DNA of 64,000 nt from Ehretia macrophylla (lineage: Eukaryota; Streptophyta; Magnoliopsida; Boraginales; Ehretiaceae). The stretch is from contig CM075767.1 of NCBI GenBank assembly GCA_037974665.1, positions 5,729,501-5,793,500 on the forward strand, written 5' to 3'. A program made the translations under genes and the position numbers. Positions 12,054 to 25,000 of this stretch are shown piece after piece. How positions within the stretch are numbered: the first letter of the stretch is position 1; every line of letters starts with the position of its first letter. The notes under the pieces are model-generated. The model was given only the letters and a program-made list of their open reading frames with translations, had not been told where the DNA came from and did no database searches.

Positions 12054-12649
12054 TGTAAGAATATAACCAATTTTCCAAAAATGTCTTAACAACAATCAAG
12101 TAGAAAGACAACACTACTCGTTATAACAATTCAATATAACACTTACAAGATAATTGTCTCACCGTGCGCTCTCAAGATTAAAGCTTCAATGGCTTCTGGA
12201 CTTACAAGAAGAATACAAGAAAGAAAGACTAAAGGATTGTGTTTAGAGTTGTGTTATGGATTAATATGATGAACTAATGCATGCCTATTTATAGAATTCA
12301 GCTAGCCCGCCATAGAAGACTTTCCTATCAAACATTTCAATCTTGGTTGGCTTTACCAACCATGTTCAAAATATTAACTACCCATATTTATCACATGGGT
12401 GGCTACAATTGACCACATGGGTGGCTAGCATCCAAGTCAACTTCTAGGAAGTTTCCTTTTGTCAAATTTGCTAACTTTAGCATTGCATCATCCCGACGTC
12501 ATTTTAGGTAATTTCGAATTCCCGAACTTCTTTCTTGTAGCCATCGCGGTCTCTTTTGACCTCATCGACATGTTAGTCGGAATTATTAATTTATGCTACC
12601 ACATAAATTAACGATACTTATTATAGGTGGGCATTGACATATACCAACA
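12054..12649 (-). repeat. Copia copy 1, 5' LTR
   Basis: 596 bp, nearly identical to 7313-7910, followed by the TTGAT target duplication. Confidence 0.95.
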
Positions 12650-12683
12650 TTGATGACGTGACATTTTACAAATTACATCATCA

Positions 12684-12687
<4 letters not shown>

Positions 12688-12725
<38 letters not shown>
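12688..12725. repeat. (TA)n microsatellite
   Basis: Alternating A and T for about 38 bp. Confidence 0.95.
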
Positions 12726-12726
<1 letters not shown>

Positions 12727-12727
<1 letters not shown>

Positions 12728-13127
12728 CTTTTGCCCATTCTAATATCTATTAGATTAAATATATTGAAACAACCTTTCAATATTTACAGTTTGACCCCAA
12801 AAGTTTTAGTAATTACAGTTTGACCTCAAAACTTTTTAAAATTATACTTTTAGCCCGAACACCACTATAGATGACTCTTAACACTTTAAAGTCAGCAACT
12901 ATATTATATAAGCTTCCAGTGAACTTATTCATGATACTTATAAGTGTGTAACTTTCTAGATTCATAATCGTGTATCGATAAGGGACCGATACCTCATTAT
13001 TTATTTCAGAAATATCTCTACCATTTCCCGAAATACCCTCATGCTCATGGGTGACGCACTAGCATGCTAAAACATCTCGATTGGGAAAGGACCATGAAGA
13101 GGTTAAGTCCACATCTGATGCTGTGTA
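12727..13127 (-). mobile_element. Older copia-type LTR, left part (split by copia copy 2)
   Basis: Joined in logic to 17983-18741: removing copia copy 2 and one GTGTA duplication makes the text continuous. The right end reads, on the minus strand, TGTTAGGGATATGCCCTAAT, a start typical of many plant copia LTRs. About 1.16 kb in total. The left boundary is uncertain because it fades into a TA microsatellite. Confidence 0.55.
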
Positions 13128-13479
13128 TGTAAGAATATAACAAATTTTTGAAAAATATTTTAACAACAATCAAGTAGAAAGACAACACTACTCCTTATAA
13201 CAATTCAATATAATACTTGTAAGATAATTGTCCCACTGTGCGCTCTCAAGATTAGAGCTTCAATGGCTTCTGGACTTACAAGAAAGAAAAACTAACTTCG
13301 GGGTTGTGTTTGGAGTTGTGTTGTGGATGAATATAATGAACTAATGCATGCCTATTTATAGAATTCAACTAGCCCACCATATGAGACTTCCTATCAATTT
13401 TGCATTTTCCATCTTGGTTGGCTTTACCAACCATGTTCAAAGTATTGACCACCCATATTTATCACATGGGTGGCTACAA
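13128..13479 (-). repeat. Copia copy 2, truncated 3' LTR
   Basis: Matches the outer part of the copy 1 LTR up to GGGTGGCTACAATT, then switches to CTGACTGTCACATTTC, which in copy 1 lies at about 8160 in the RNase H region. The outer boundary is intact. Confidence 0.9.
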
Positions 13480-16400
13480 TTCTGACTGTCACATTTCATC
13501 ATTGTTGCTTCCTCTATTGGAATGCCTATATCAGTCAAGATACGTCAAAGCCAAGCAGCTTCACATGATGTTGCACAATCAACCTTGTATTCTGCCTCCA
13601 ATGATGAAAGTGCAATGGTGGGTTGCTTCTTATTAGCCTATGAGATGATTCCACCACCGAAAATGAATACATAGCTTGTAACATATTTTCTTGAGTCAAT
13701 ATCACCAGCCCAGTCTGAGTCACAGTACCTAGATAAAGTATCTCCAGACTTGTATGATATCCCATACTCCAACATGCCTTTGAGATATTTGAGGATTCGG
13801 ATCCCTGTATGCCAGTGACTTTGTCTCGGTTTATTTGAAAACCGATTAAGAACTCTCACATCATAACTAATATCAGGTCTTATGTTACAAAGGAATATTA
13901 AACTTCCTACTAACCTTCTGTAGAGCTTGTTATCAACTTGTTCTGAAGGATCATCAACTGATAGCTTTGTACTCACTTCCATCGGGGTGACAACTGGCTT
14001 ATACTTGGACATACCAAATGCAGTCAAGAGCACACGAACATATCATTGCTGCGAGATGAAGATAGTATGAGGTTTTTGCTATACCTCGATTCCCAAGCAA
14101 TAATGAAGAAGACCAAGATTTGTCATTTGAAATTCTTAGCTCAACCATTCTTGCGTCTTCCGAATATTATCTTCATGGTCACTAGTGATTACAAGATCAT
14201 CCACATATAGGACAACAATTACTTTCTTTCCTTGTTCATTTAGAACATACAAGTTGGCCTCTGATCTGCTTCTACAGAAACCATGCTACAAGAAGAAAGA
14301 GTCTATACATTTGTACCAAGCTCGTGGTGATTGCTTTAATCCATATAAAGCCTTCTTCAATTTGTAGACTTCTTCTTCTTCATCTGGTATTTGGAAGCCA
14401 GGGAGTTGTGCAACGTAGACTTCTTCTTCAAGTTGCCCATTAAGGAAATCTGATTTGACATCCATTTGATGTACAATCCATCCATCATGTGCAGCAACTG
14501 CAACAACTAACCTGATTGTTGTCATTTTTGCTATTGGAGAAAAGGTTTCATATACATCGAAACCTTCGACGTGTGAAAATTCTTGTGCTACAAGGCGTGC
14601 CTTGTATTTTTCAAGACTTCCATCCGCCTTGTACTTCACTTTCCAGATCCATTTGGTGCCGATGAGTTTTCTGTTCGGTGGCTTTTCAACGATCTTCCAA
14701 GTATCATTTTCATGATACTATCATACTTGGCTTGCATAGCTACTCTCCAATTTGGATCTGACATGGCTTCCTCTACAGTTACTGGTTCTTTTACCGTCTT
14801 GATGATGTGGGTCATCAAAGCCATGTTTACTAACTGTTGTCCAGATCTGTTCTGCTCCTCTATTCTCTTTGATCGTCTTAGTCCATCAGGACGTGGACTA
14901 TCATTAGTAACTCCTGAATTTCTTCCATCAAAGATCTGTTGGACCCATTTTGGTTGTGGCTTCCTTGTGGATACAATAGGTTAGTCTTCAGTCTCTTCAT
15001 CATTAGAGACTTTTTCATTGTTAAACGGTTATTGTTTAGATACTTGGTGGATTACTTTATCGGTTGATGACGAAATGACAGTACCGCTATCCTCTATTGA
15101 GTGTAGTCGCTCATTAAACACTATATCTAGGCTTATGATCACATTCTTGGCTTCTACATCATAGAGTCTGTATGCTTTAGACTCTTCACTATATCCCAAG
15201 AAAATGCCCTTCTTGCTCTTGTCATCTAATTTCTTTCTATTTTCATTTGGGACGTGTACAAAATACTTATACCCAAATTTTCTTAAATGAGACACAGAAG
15301 GTTTCGTACCATAATAAGCCTCATTAGGAGTCTTATCATTGAGTGCCCAAGTTAAGCACCGATTGAGGATGTATACCACTGTGTTGATTGCTTCAGCCCA
15401 AAATGTGTCAGGTAGGCTAGTACCTTTCAACATGCATCGAGCCATTTCTACAATTATTCGATTTCTTTATTCCACAACTCCATTTTGTTGTGGTGTGTAT
15501 GGAGCAGTCAACTGGCGCTTAATCCTAAGCTTGTTGCAGTAGTTGGTAAACTCTGTAGAACAGAATTCCCCTCCACGATTGGTATGAAGTTTCTTCAACT
15601 GAGTTGTGTTCTCATTTGTCATAAGTTTGTGCCACACTTTAAACTTTTCAAGAGCATCAGCCTTGTCTCGAAAGAAATACACCTACATCTTCCTACTATA
15701 ATTGTCGACTAACAGCATAAAGTAGGAAGATCCTCCCAACGCCGTGGTAGTCATTTTTTCGCAGAGGTCAGCATGTACCAACTTTAGAGGAGCCTTTGAT
15801 CAGTTAGGACTCTCTTTGAGAAATGACTGTCTATGTTGCTTACCCAGCATACAAGCTTCACATGATCCTTTAACTTTTTCAATTGAAGGCAAGTCGGCCA
15901 CCATCTTCTTCTTTTGCATTTCCTTTAACATAGGATAAGAAATGTGCCTGAACCTTTCATGCCAAAGTTGACTTGATTTGGCATCAACGACGGTAGAAAG
16001 AGAGCTGATTTCATAAAGGTTATTTTTGAAAATACCTTTACTTACTATATTTTGATCCTTGTCAAGAATCAAAGCTTCCGTCTTCTTGAACTGTACTTCT
16101 AGATCATTATCTAAAATAGCAGCTACAAATAGCAAATTTCTGGTCATCTGGGGTACGAAAAGTACGTTGGATAGCTTCTTGCTTCCTCCATCTTTAGACA
16201 CGAGCGAGATAGTTCCAGTGCCCTCAACAGGACACCTAGCATTATTCTTGACGACAACATTCATTGGTTCTTGTAAAGGTTTTATGAAGTCATATAACTC
16301 ATTCTTGCTAGTCATGTGTCGAGAAGTTCCACTATCTAACACCCATGCACTTGTTTGATGTATATATGTGCTAGTACACGTTTCTTCTGATACATCTGTT

Positions 16401-17313
16401 ATAGTAAACAGATGTACTTCTGTTTTAGCCATATTGGCAAATTCTTTATTTCTCCAATTTGGCTTTAGAGTTCCGTTCTTCTCGTCATGGATTCGTTTTC
16501 TGCAATATTTGATAGCATGGTCTTTCTTATTGCAGTAGTAGGACGATCCAGAGAATGTCTTCAACTTTGCTTTCTTCTTTTCTTCTTCGCTACTCCTCAC
16601 CTTGGCTGTAAATGCAGAGTCAATTTGATTTTCTCTGCTTTTTAGACTCATTTTTTCTTCCATCAATATGGTAGTGAATTCTTCAAATGACAAAGGAAGA
16701 ATGTGAACTTATGTATTAAGTGCTGTCACAAGGCCGTCAAATTTTGGAGGCAACACTCTAATGCACATTCGAGCTAGTTCCTCAATTGATTTGGCAATAC
16801 CAACTACAGCCATTTGATCACGTAGGTTTTTCATTCTACTGATAAATGACTCAGCTGCTTCATCTTCACTTAATCTCTCAGCAGCTAACTGATTCTCCAA
16901 GTTCTGAATGCGAATCTGATTCTTTGTTTCATACTATTTCTCAGTATGTTCCAAGCTTCAGATGCTATGGTTGTGTGTTGAATAAGAGTGATGAAGGAAT
17001 CTTGAACACTTGTGACAATTGCACAAAGTGCATCAGCATTTCACCTCCTCCATTCTTTCACAAGCTGAGGATCTGGAGGAGAGATCTTTTTTGTATGATC
17101 TTCAGCACGGACTACAATTGGTTCTGCATCTGTGCCTAACACTGTATTAAGGAGTTCATAGGAGTCCAGAACCGTAGTGATTTTGAACTTCCACAATAGG
17201 TAGTTTGTGTTATCAAGCTTTCCTTCTATGAAGGTAGGGGGACAGATACGAATTATCGGTACTAAACCAGAACTAGAATTGGTAGAAAAAGAACTAGCAC
17301 CTTGAGTAGTCAT
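13480..17313 (-). pseudogene. Copia copy 2 gag-pol remnant
   Basis: Starts at ATG 17313 (MTTQGASS) and is broken into many frames: gag at 17041-17313 and 16709-16900; gag tail, protease and pre-integrase at 15800-16693; integrase at 15467-15682 and 15029-15445; RT at 14286-14639; RNase H at 13638-14033. The protease motif LDSGTSRHMT is better kept than in copy 1. The first Cys of the CCHC knuckle is Ser (SYYCNKKDHAIKYC). The RT YVDD region lies in a disrupted frame near 14200 and the RNase H C-terminus is deleted. Non-functional. Confidence 0.92.
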
Positions 17314-17359
17314 AGTTGTTGAGCTTTATTAGACAAGATTGTTGTTAAGAGCCCCTTAA

Positions 17360-17372
17360 GCTCTTGATACCA
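17360..17372 (-). promoter_or_regulatory. Copia copy 2 primer-binding site
   Basis: Minus strand TGGTATCAAGAGC, adjoining the 5' LTR, identical to copy 1. Confidence 0.8.
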
Positions 17373-17977
17373 TGTAAGAATATAACAAATTTCTCAGAAA
17401 CGTCTTAACAACAATCCAGTAGACAGACAACACTACTCTTTATAACAATTCAATATAACACTTACAAGATAATTGTCCTACCGTGCGCTCTCAAGATTAG
17501 AGCTTTAATGGCTTCTGGACTTACAAGAAGAATACAAGAAAGAAAAACTAACTTTGGGTTTATGTTTGGAGTTGTGTTGTACATGGATATGATGAACTAA
17601 TGTATGCCTATTTATAGAATTCAGCTAGCCCGCCATAGGAGACTTCTTATCAAACATTTTCTATCTTGGTTGGCTTTACCAACCATGTTCAAAGTATTGA
17701 CCACTAATATTTATCACATGGGTGGCTACAGTTGACCATATGGGTGGCTAGTATCCAAGCCAACTTATAAAAAGCTTTCTTTGGTCAAATTTGCTAACTT
17801 TAGCATTGCATCATCCCGAAGTCATCTTTGGTAACTCCAAATTCCCGAACTTCTTTCTTGTAGCCATTGCGGTCTCTTTTGACCTCATCGACATTTAAAG
17901 TCGGAATCATTAATTTATGCTACCACATAAATTAACGATACTTATTATGAGGAGGTGGATATTGACATATACCAACA
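17373..17977 (-). repeat. Copia copy 2, 5' LTR
   Basis: 605 bp, TGTAAGAATATAA to ATATACCAACA in window orientation, followed by the GTGTA duplication. Confidence 0.95.
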
Positions 17978-17982
17978 GTGTA

Positions 17983-18842
<860 letters not shown>

Positions 18843-19085
18843 AGATACCCATCAGGATTGAAGCTAAATCCTACCGACTGCCACCCTTACCGTAGAACAC
18901 TCTATCTCTTGAGTTTAAGTCAAGCTTCATTTCATTGTTTTTTCTTTTATTTGCTTTGATTTGTTAGTACATATACCAATCTTCAAAAAAATTCTTACAG
19001 TCACTTAGGCATATTCACACTATTCATAAAATTTTGCCATTTCTTTATGGACACGATCTTACCCTTTAACATATTACACTGCAAC

Positions 19086-22000
19086 TGTGACACCCAAGCC
19101 CAAGTACATTCATATTTTATTTCAATACATATATTTATGTGCATTTAATTGCTTTAAATGTTTATTTATCACATTATGTACAATTATATGTTTATTTATC
19201 TTAGTATTTGATATATGTGCATTCATATTAATTTCATAAATATTTTTAGTGAAAATTTCATTAAAAGAACTTTTAAATTACATTTGAGGACTTTTCATTT
19301 AAAAATTTCAAAACGAGTCTTTTAAATATTTTAAAAATTAGTCTACTACTATTATTTAACCCATGACTTCGTAAAATTATTTTAGAAACAAACCGAAAAG
19401 TTAAAGTATACTTTTCAAGAAAAAGTAGCATTTCAAAGAAAAATAGTGAAAAATCTCCAATCAAGTCTTCCATTGACTAAGTTTGACTTTCACTTAAAGT
19501 ATACATGGACAAAAAATAGTCAAAATTGCTCAAAAAATGATCAAAAAAGGCCCAAAATCAGCCAAAAACCCTACATACGGGAAAAGTATTTTTCATACAA
19601 AAATTGTTCTTTCAAGGTCAAGACGAAGGTTGCTCAAGCCAACTCAAACACGTTCGGACTCGTCTCGACGTGCTTCACCTTTCTACTGATTGTTTTTCTT
19701 GTTTCGGAACAAAAATTTTGTGAGGGCCCTTTTTAAAATCGCTTTATATCACATGATTCTTGCATTGTATGTCTAAAATAGTATTTTAAACCTTGTTATC
19801 TACGTGTTATGGCATATTTCTACCGTTTTAGAATTTAATTTTAACGTATTTTATTTTTAGAGTGAATAGTAATTGGGTTTATGCCTAAATTACTTTAATT
19901 GATGTTAAACTTGGTTCAAATTGCTTTTATTACTCATTAATTAGTTCGTAGAACAATCTTTTATAGTTATTTAGCAATTGTAATGGTTGTAAATCATGTT
20001 TGGACAATTTAGGAAGAAGATGAATAGTGTGGAGTGGTAAAAGCTTCATAATTTGGAGTTTTGATTTAAATTGTGTTTTAATGCTTTTTCTAGGTGCCAT
20101 AAATGATATTGAGACTAAATGTGATGTTAAATTGGTTAAAACATGTTTAGAATTGGAAAATCTTGAGTTTGGACCAAATGGGCCAATAGAACGAAGTGTT
20201 GACCGGGCACGTTTAAGTGAATTTTATGGTCTTAAATAGGCTAGAGAATGATTGTGGTGCGTTTATTGCGTTGAATTGATGGTCGGTTTGGGTACTTGTA
20301 GTTCGAACGGACAAAGGGTCATTTTGGGATTTTATGTTAGTCGTGGGTTAAAGTGAGATTTTGTAGCATAGAAACACGTCATAAAGTGTCTAGATGTGAG
20401 TGGTGAACTTGGTTTGCAAGTCTCATATCTCAAATGGAGTGGGTAGCTTAAGAAAGTTGGCCAAATAAATAGTATTTTATTGAATTAATGGTTAAATGCT
20501 TGTTCGATACTCCTAGTAGGTGCCATAGGTGGTAGAATGACTAGATTAATGCTTGGAATTGCTAGAATTTGATTAGAACTTGTAGAGAGTTGATTGTGTG
20601 TAAAGGGCTTTTGAAAGAAAGTTGATTTGATTGTTGGTAATTGAATTGAGTTTACTAGTTAGGTGCCATAAGTGATTATGAAGCTAGATATGTGCTCGAA
20701 TTACCTAGAATAAAGCTAGAATTAATGTGTGAATGAGTAATGCAAAGAGGGCCATATGTGTGTTGTATTATTGATTGTTAATTTAAGTATATAGATTATT
20801 TATTTGAGCATGAATAGAATGGTTTTAATGCTACTCTTTATGTATTCTAATCAGAGGGGTAGAAATGATTGAAATGCGTGAGTTGATTAAGGTCAATGAT
20901 GTCTAAAGAGTGGTTCATGTGTGGCTTTAGTAGTTGAGTGGAAATCGGAGTGGTTAGTTGCCAATAGAGTGGAATGTAATGATTGGTAATGATTATTGGG
21001 GAATGCTAATAATATAGGAATGAGGAATTAGGTGAATGTAATCATATTTTATTGTTTAGCATCATTGATGAATTGAATTGCATGTATAATTTCTTATGTA
21101 TATAGTTGATTGTATTATGTAATGGTAATTGAAAGGAATTGGTGCTTTTGGAGATATTTCGGAGGGGTTCTTGGCTAGATTCCAGCAGGTTTGGCTTTTT
21201 AGAGGTGAGGAATTTTCATCCTTTTGTGCATTTTGGTTCATTTTCTTGTTAATTAATTGTATGATTTAGTATAATTGTTTGAGTTATGTGCTTGCTATTT
21301 TCTAATGTTTGTGCGAGAACAACGTACTTTATCGTTCCTCTTATGTGCTATCGAATTGTTAAATTGTTATTTGTGTGTACTATATCATGTTATTGTATCG
21401 ATGATTGTGCAACCTTATCGTAAGCACGGATGTGGTAGCCACTCACTGGGCGGCAATGGGCTTGCCAGTGGTTGTTCATCCTCTGTAGCTATTCCCTCTC
21501 TCGCTAGGGATACCGCCCTGGGAGAGTAGGGCTGTAGGATTTGGGTACATCCGGAGTACGCCCACTGGAGTTATAAGGGATGCTGGCTTATCGTTATCGT
21601 TATCATTATCTTATCATGGTCGTGGTTCGTGGTTCGTGGCTCGTGCTCATGACCGTCATTGTATCCTTTTGAGTAACTCTCGCTTGGGCCCTAAGTCTTT
21701 GAAGAGTTACCAATGATTGCATTATTTGTTTAAGTGTTAATAAATTTGTGTTAATAGTTGATTCTCTTGTGTTGACATGGTTCCTATGCGATTGTAATGT
21801 TCGTTTTCTATCGTTTTTACATAGTTTGTTACCTAGCTATAGTCCATTACAAGTCTTTAATTGTTTATTTGTTGTAATTGATTGATTTTGGTTCTTTTAA
21901 ATGTGTTGATTACTTGTTTATCTTGAGTGAAAGTTTATTATGTTAATAACTTCATTAGCCAATTTGCATTGCACGAAACCATTTTCAAAACTCCCCGGCT

Positions 22001-25000
22001 ATTTGTTCCCTCCCTCACTGAGCAACATTGTTTGCTCACTCCCTCTTTTTAACCATTTCAGGTTCGGCATCTTCGGAGATTGAGAAAGAGAAGGTTCGGG
22101 GGTCTCTTTGAGTGGATGTTTAGCTTTAGTTGGTTGTTATGTGTGAATTTATGTAAAGAATTGAAAAGCTTGGATTATAATCTATTTTGAGATCATAAAG
22201 GTCTTGAATGTAATTGTATTTGGTTTGGAGGATTGTATTAAAGTCTCGTATGATTTGATAGATTTAGTTGTCATATAATGACTTAATGATTTACTTGGTT
22301 GCCTAGTGGTTTGCATGCTTGTATGGACTAAGTTAATGATGGTTGGTTGGCTTAATATCTAAGAAAGTTAAATAGAAAAGATTAGAGTAGTATGATAATC
22401 GAAACCTTGACCTTAGAATTTCAATAGCTAATGAAATGCATACTTATATGTTATAATAGAAAGGCTCGAATGGCCTTACAGTCTTGGAAAGTTATGAAAT
22501 GAATGTTGTATTTTGTTGTTGTGGTTATTTCTTTTGAGTGCAGGTATGTGATTAGTCCAAGAAAGAGGGGAAACTCTATTTGTTTTTCTTCATTTTTTGG
22601 GACCTCGGGTTTTAGATCGGGCTCCAGTCTCGTGAGGGAATGGGGTGTTACTGTGATGCTCGAGACCTAGAACATGCATTTGTCATCCATTGCATACAAT
22701 TTGTGCATTAAATTGTGCATTTAGCTAATTAAACTCTTATTTTGAAATAGTTACTATTCATATAAAATTTCGACTGTTGAATTTTTTTTATTTTGCATTT
22801 TTTTCAAGTTACGTGACTTACATAAGGCATGAAAAAAAATATAATTATGTGCATAGCATCTCGGGAAGAGTGAAATAAAAATTTATTTTTCTATCGTATG
22901 AATAGTAACTTTTAAAGTGGCATTTTTGACAAAATAACCCAACTTTGACCTATTTTTCCAACCAAACCCATAACCCAAATCCTAAACCTAACCCATATAC
23001 CCAACCTTCACTTATAAAACATCATAAAACAAAAATAAAAAATAAATAAAAAGGCCAAGAAGTGGACGACCAAAGAAAAAAAAATAAGGAGAAAAATAAA
23101 AATTCTCAAAATCCTCAAAGTTGATCTTCCAATCTCTTTCAAGTTGTTTCAATCCATCAAAAACCTTTTTCAAAGCTTCTACAACTTGTATTTGGTGAGG
23201 TTTTCATCTTATTTTTGGTATTTAAAAGTTTTGCATGTAAACTTTAATTTTAAGATTTGTTAATATATTGCTTGTATATGCTTGTTTGTGCTTCAATTAC
23301 TCCTTATTATGATCATACAACATTCTTTTGTGATTAGATAACATTTTGAATGGTTGAAAATGGTGGTTGGACATTTAAAGAAGACGATGAATAGTATTTT
23401 TCTTGAATTTTGGAGTTTCTGGTTAATTTTGTGTTATGAGCTTGAATTGGTGGTATCTAAAGGTGCTTTGGGTATTAATGAACCTAGGTTGATGATTAAA
23501 TGTGATTGTTTTGAATGGAATTGGAGTTGCGATGTTAAATTGGCTTGAATTCAAAAAGGGTTTTATGGAGTTTGATCAACCGGGTGTATTTGAGTGATAT
23601 GGTTGGTGTTTATTAGGTGTAGAAGTACTTAAAATGCAATTATGGCGTTGAATTGGTGTTCGATTGAGATAGTTGTAGTTCAAACGGGCTAAGAGGCAAA
23701 TCGGGGTTTTATAGTAAATGTAGGTTAAAGCGTAATTTCATGTAGTCAAAGCGTGCCATAAAGTGTCTAGGAATGAGTGGTGAAGTTGGTTTGCAAGTCT
23801 CGTGTCTCGATTGAAGAGGATAGCTTCAGAAAGTTGGCCAAATAAATAGTATTTTGGTGAATTGATGGTCAAATGTTCATTTGATGCTTGTGGTAGGTGT
23901 CATAAGTGTAGCAAAGGCTAATTTGATGTTTGAAATGATTAGAATGTGACTAGGATTTGGAAAGAGTTGATTTGGTATAAAAGGCCTTTTTGGTGGTGTT
24001 GGTCGTACATGTCTTATGATGCTTTGGATAGCTTAGTTGTGGTCCGTAAGTGAATGTGAAGTAGATAGAATGCTTTTAGTGTGTTTCCGTGATTATATGA
24101 CAAGTTTTGAAGTTATGGGGTGTAAAGGGGTTTTAAGGTGGAAATGGTTAAAGTTGGATGTTGTTGGTTTAAAAGGAGTTCCTAGAGTATTATTAGGATG
24201 ATTGAATGATTGGAATGTGGTTTATGTGGCTTTGGTTAGTGTAAACTTGAATTGGACTAAGGGATTAGTTGGGGTTTAAGGTTAGACTTGGGTTAAAGTG
24301 TGGTTTCACGTGGTTGAGAGGTGTCGTAAGGTGTTTGGGAGTGATTGGTGTGGTTGAGTTGAGGATTGGGTAGCTTAGGAGTTGGTATGTCACTTGTATG
24401 TGACCTTTACATTGATATCAAATGTTATGTTGCTACTTGTTATAAAATGCTTAATTGTGTTGTGATAGTTTCTAAATTATGAACCTCTGCGAATTGCTAG
24501 TTTTGACGCAAGATGAGAAGGTTGGAAGAGAAGAGTTCGTGGTTTCTTGAGGTGAGGGATGCATCTATATGTGCATTTAAACCTATTGCTAAGCTTTTGT
24601 AATCTAATGTTTAAGTAATATATGGTGTTAGCAAATGGATGATGTGTACTATAGTGTTTTCTAAGTATATATACATGTATTCTAGCCTTATTACAATTTG
24701 TTAGTTAAAGTTTACAAATGGTCATATAAAGAAGATGAATTGAATAATTGTTGGTAAAGTTAAAGTCTAGCTAAAGCATGTTAACTGATTGTTATTGATT
24801 GAATTGGATGTGGTTAAATGCTACTTGAATGAGTTAAGGGAAAAACGTCAATATTATGCTAATGTATGATTAGGATTAGGTGGATTTAATTGAAATTGCG
24901 AGCTTAACCATCAAGACTAATTGCCTAAGTGTGTGGTGTTAACTATGTGATAGTTACTGGAAATTTATTGCTACTTTAATTGAATGTAGCCAGGTTTCCT

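Larger units (their letters stand above)
7313..12649 (-). mobile_element. Ty1/copia retrotransposon, full length (copy 1)
   Basis: A 5,337-bp element read on the minus strand. Both LTRs (7313-7910 and 12054-12649) start TGTAAGAATATAA and end ATATACCAACA in window orientation. The flanks carry a perfect 5-bp target-site duplication TTGAT (7308-7312 and 12650-12654). The interior has a primer-binding site touching the right LTR, gag-pol reading leftward, and a polypurine tract (12 C on the plus strand) touching the left LTR. The order gag, protease, integrase, RT, RNase H is that of Ty1/copia. The LTRs are closely similar, so insertion is fairly recent, but the coding region already has several stops and frameshifts. 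Confidence 0.96.
13128..17977 (-). mobile_element. Ty1/copia retrotransposon, same family (copy 2), internally deleted
   Basis: A 4,850-bp minus-strand element with a perfect target duplication GTGTA (13123-13127 and 17978-17982). The right (5') LTR is complete (17373-17977). The left (3') LTR is only its outer ~352 bp (13128-13479), which joins directly into RNase H coding sequence. Relative to copy 1, roughly 480 bp are missing: the inner half of the 3' LTR, the polypurine tract and the C-terminus of RNase H. It is more decayed than copy 1. Confidence 0.95.
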
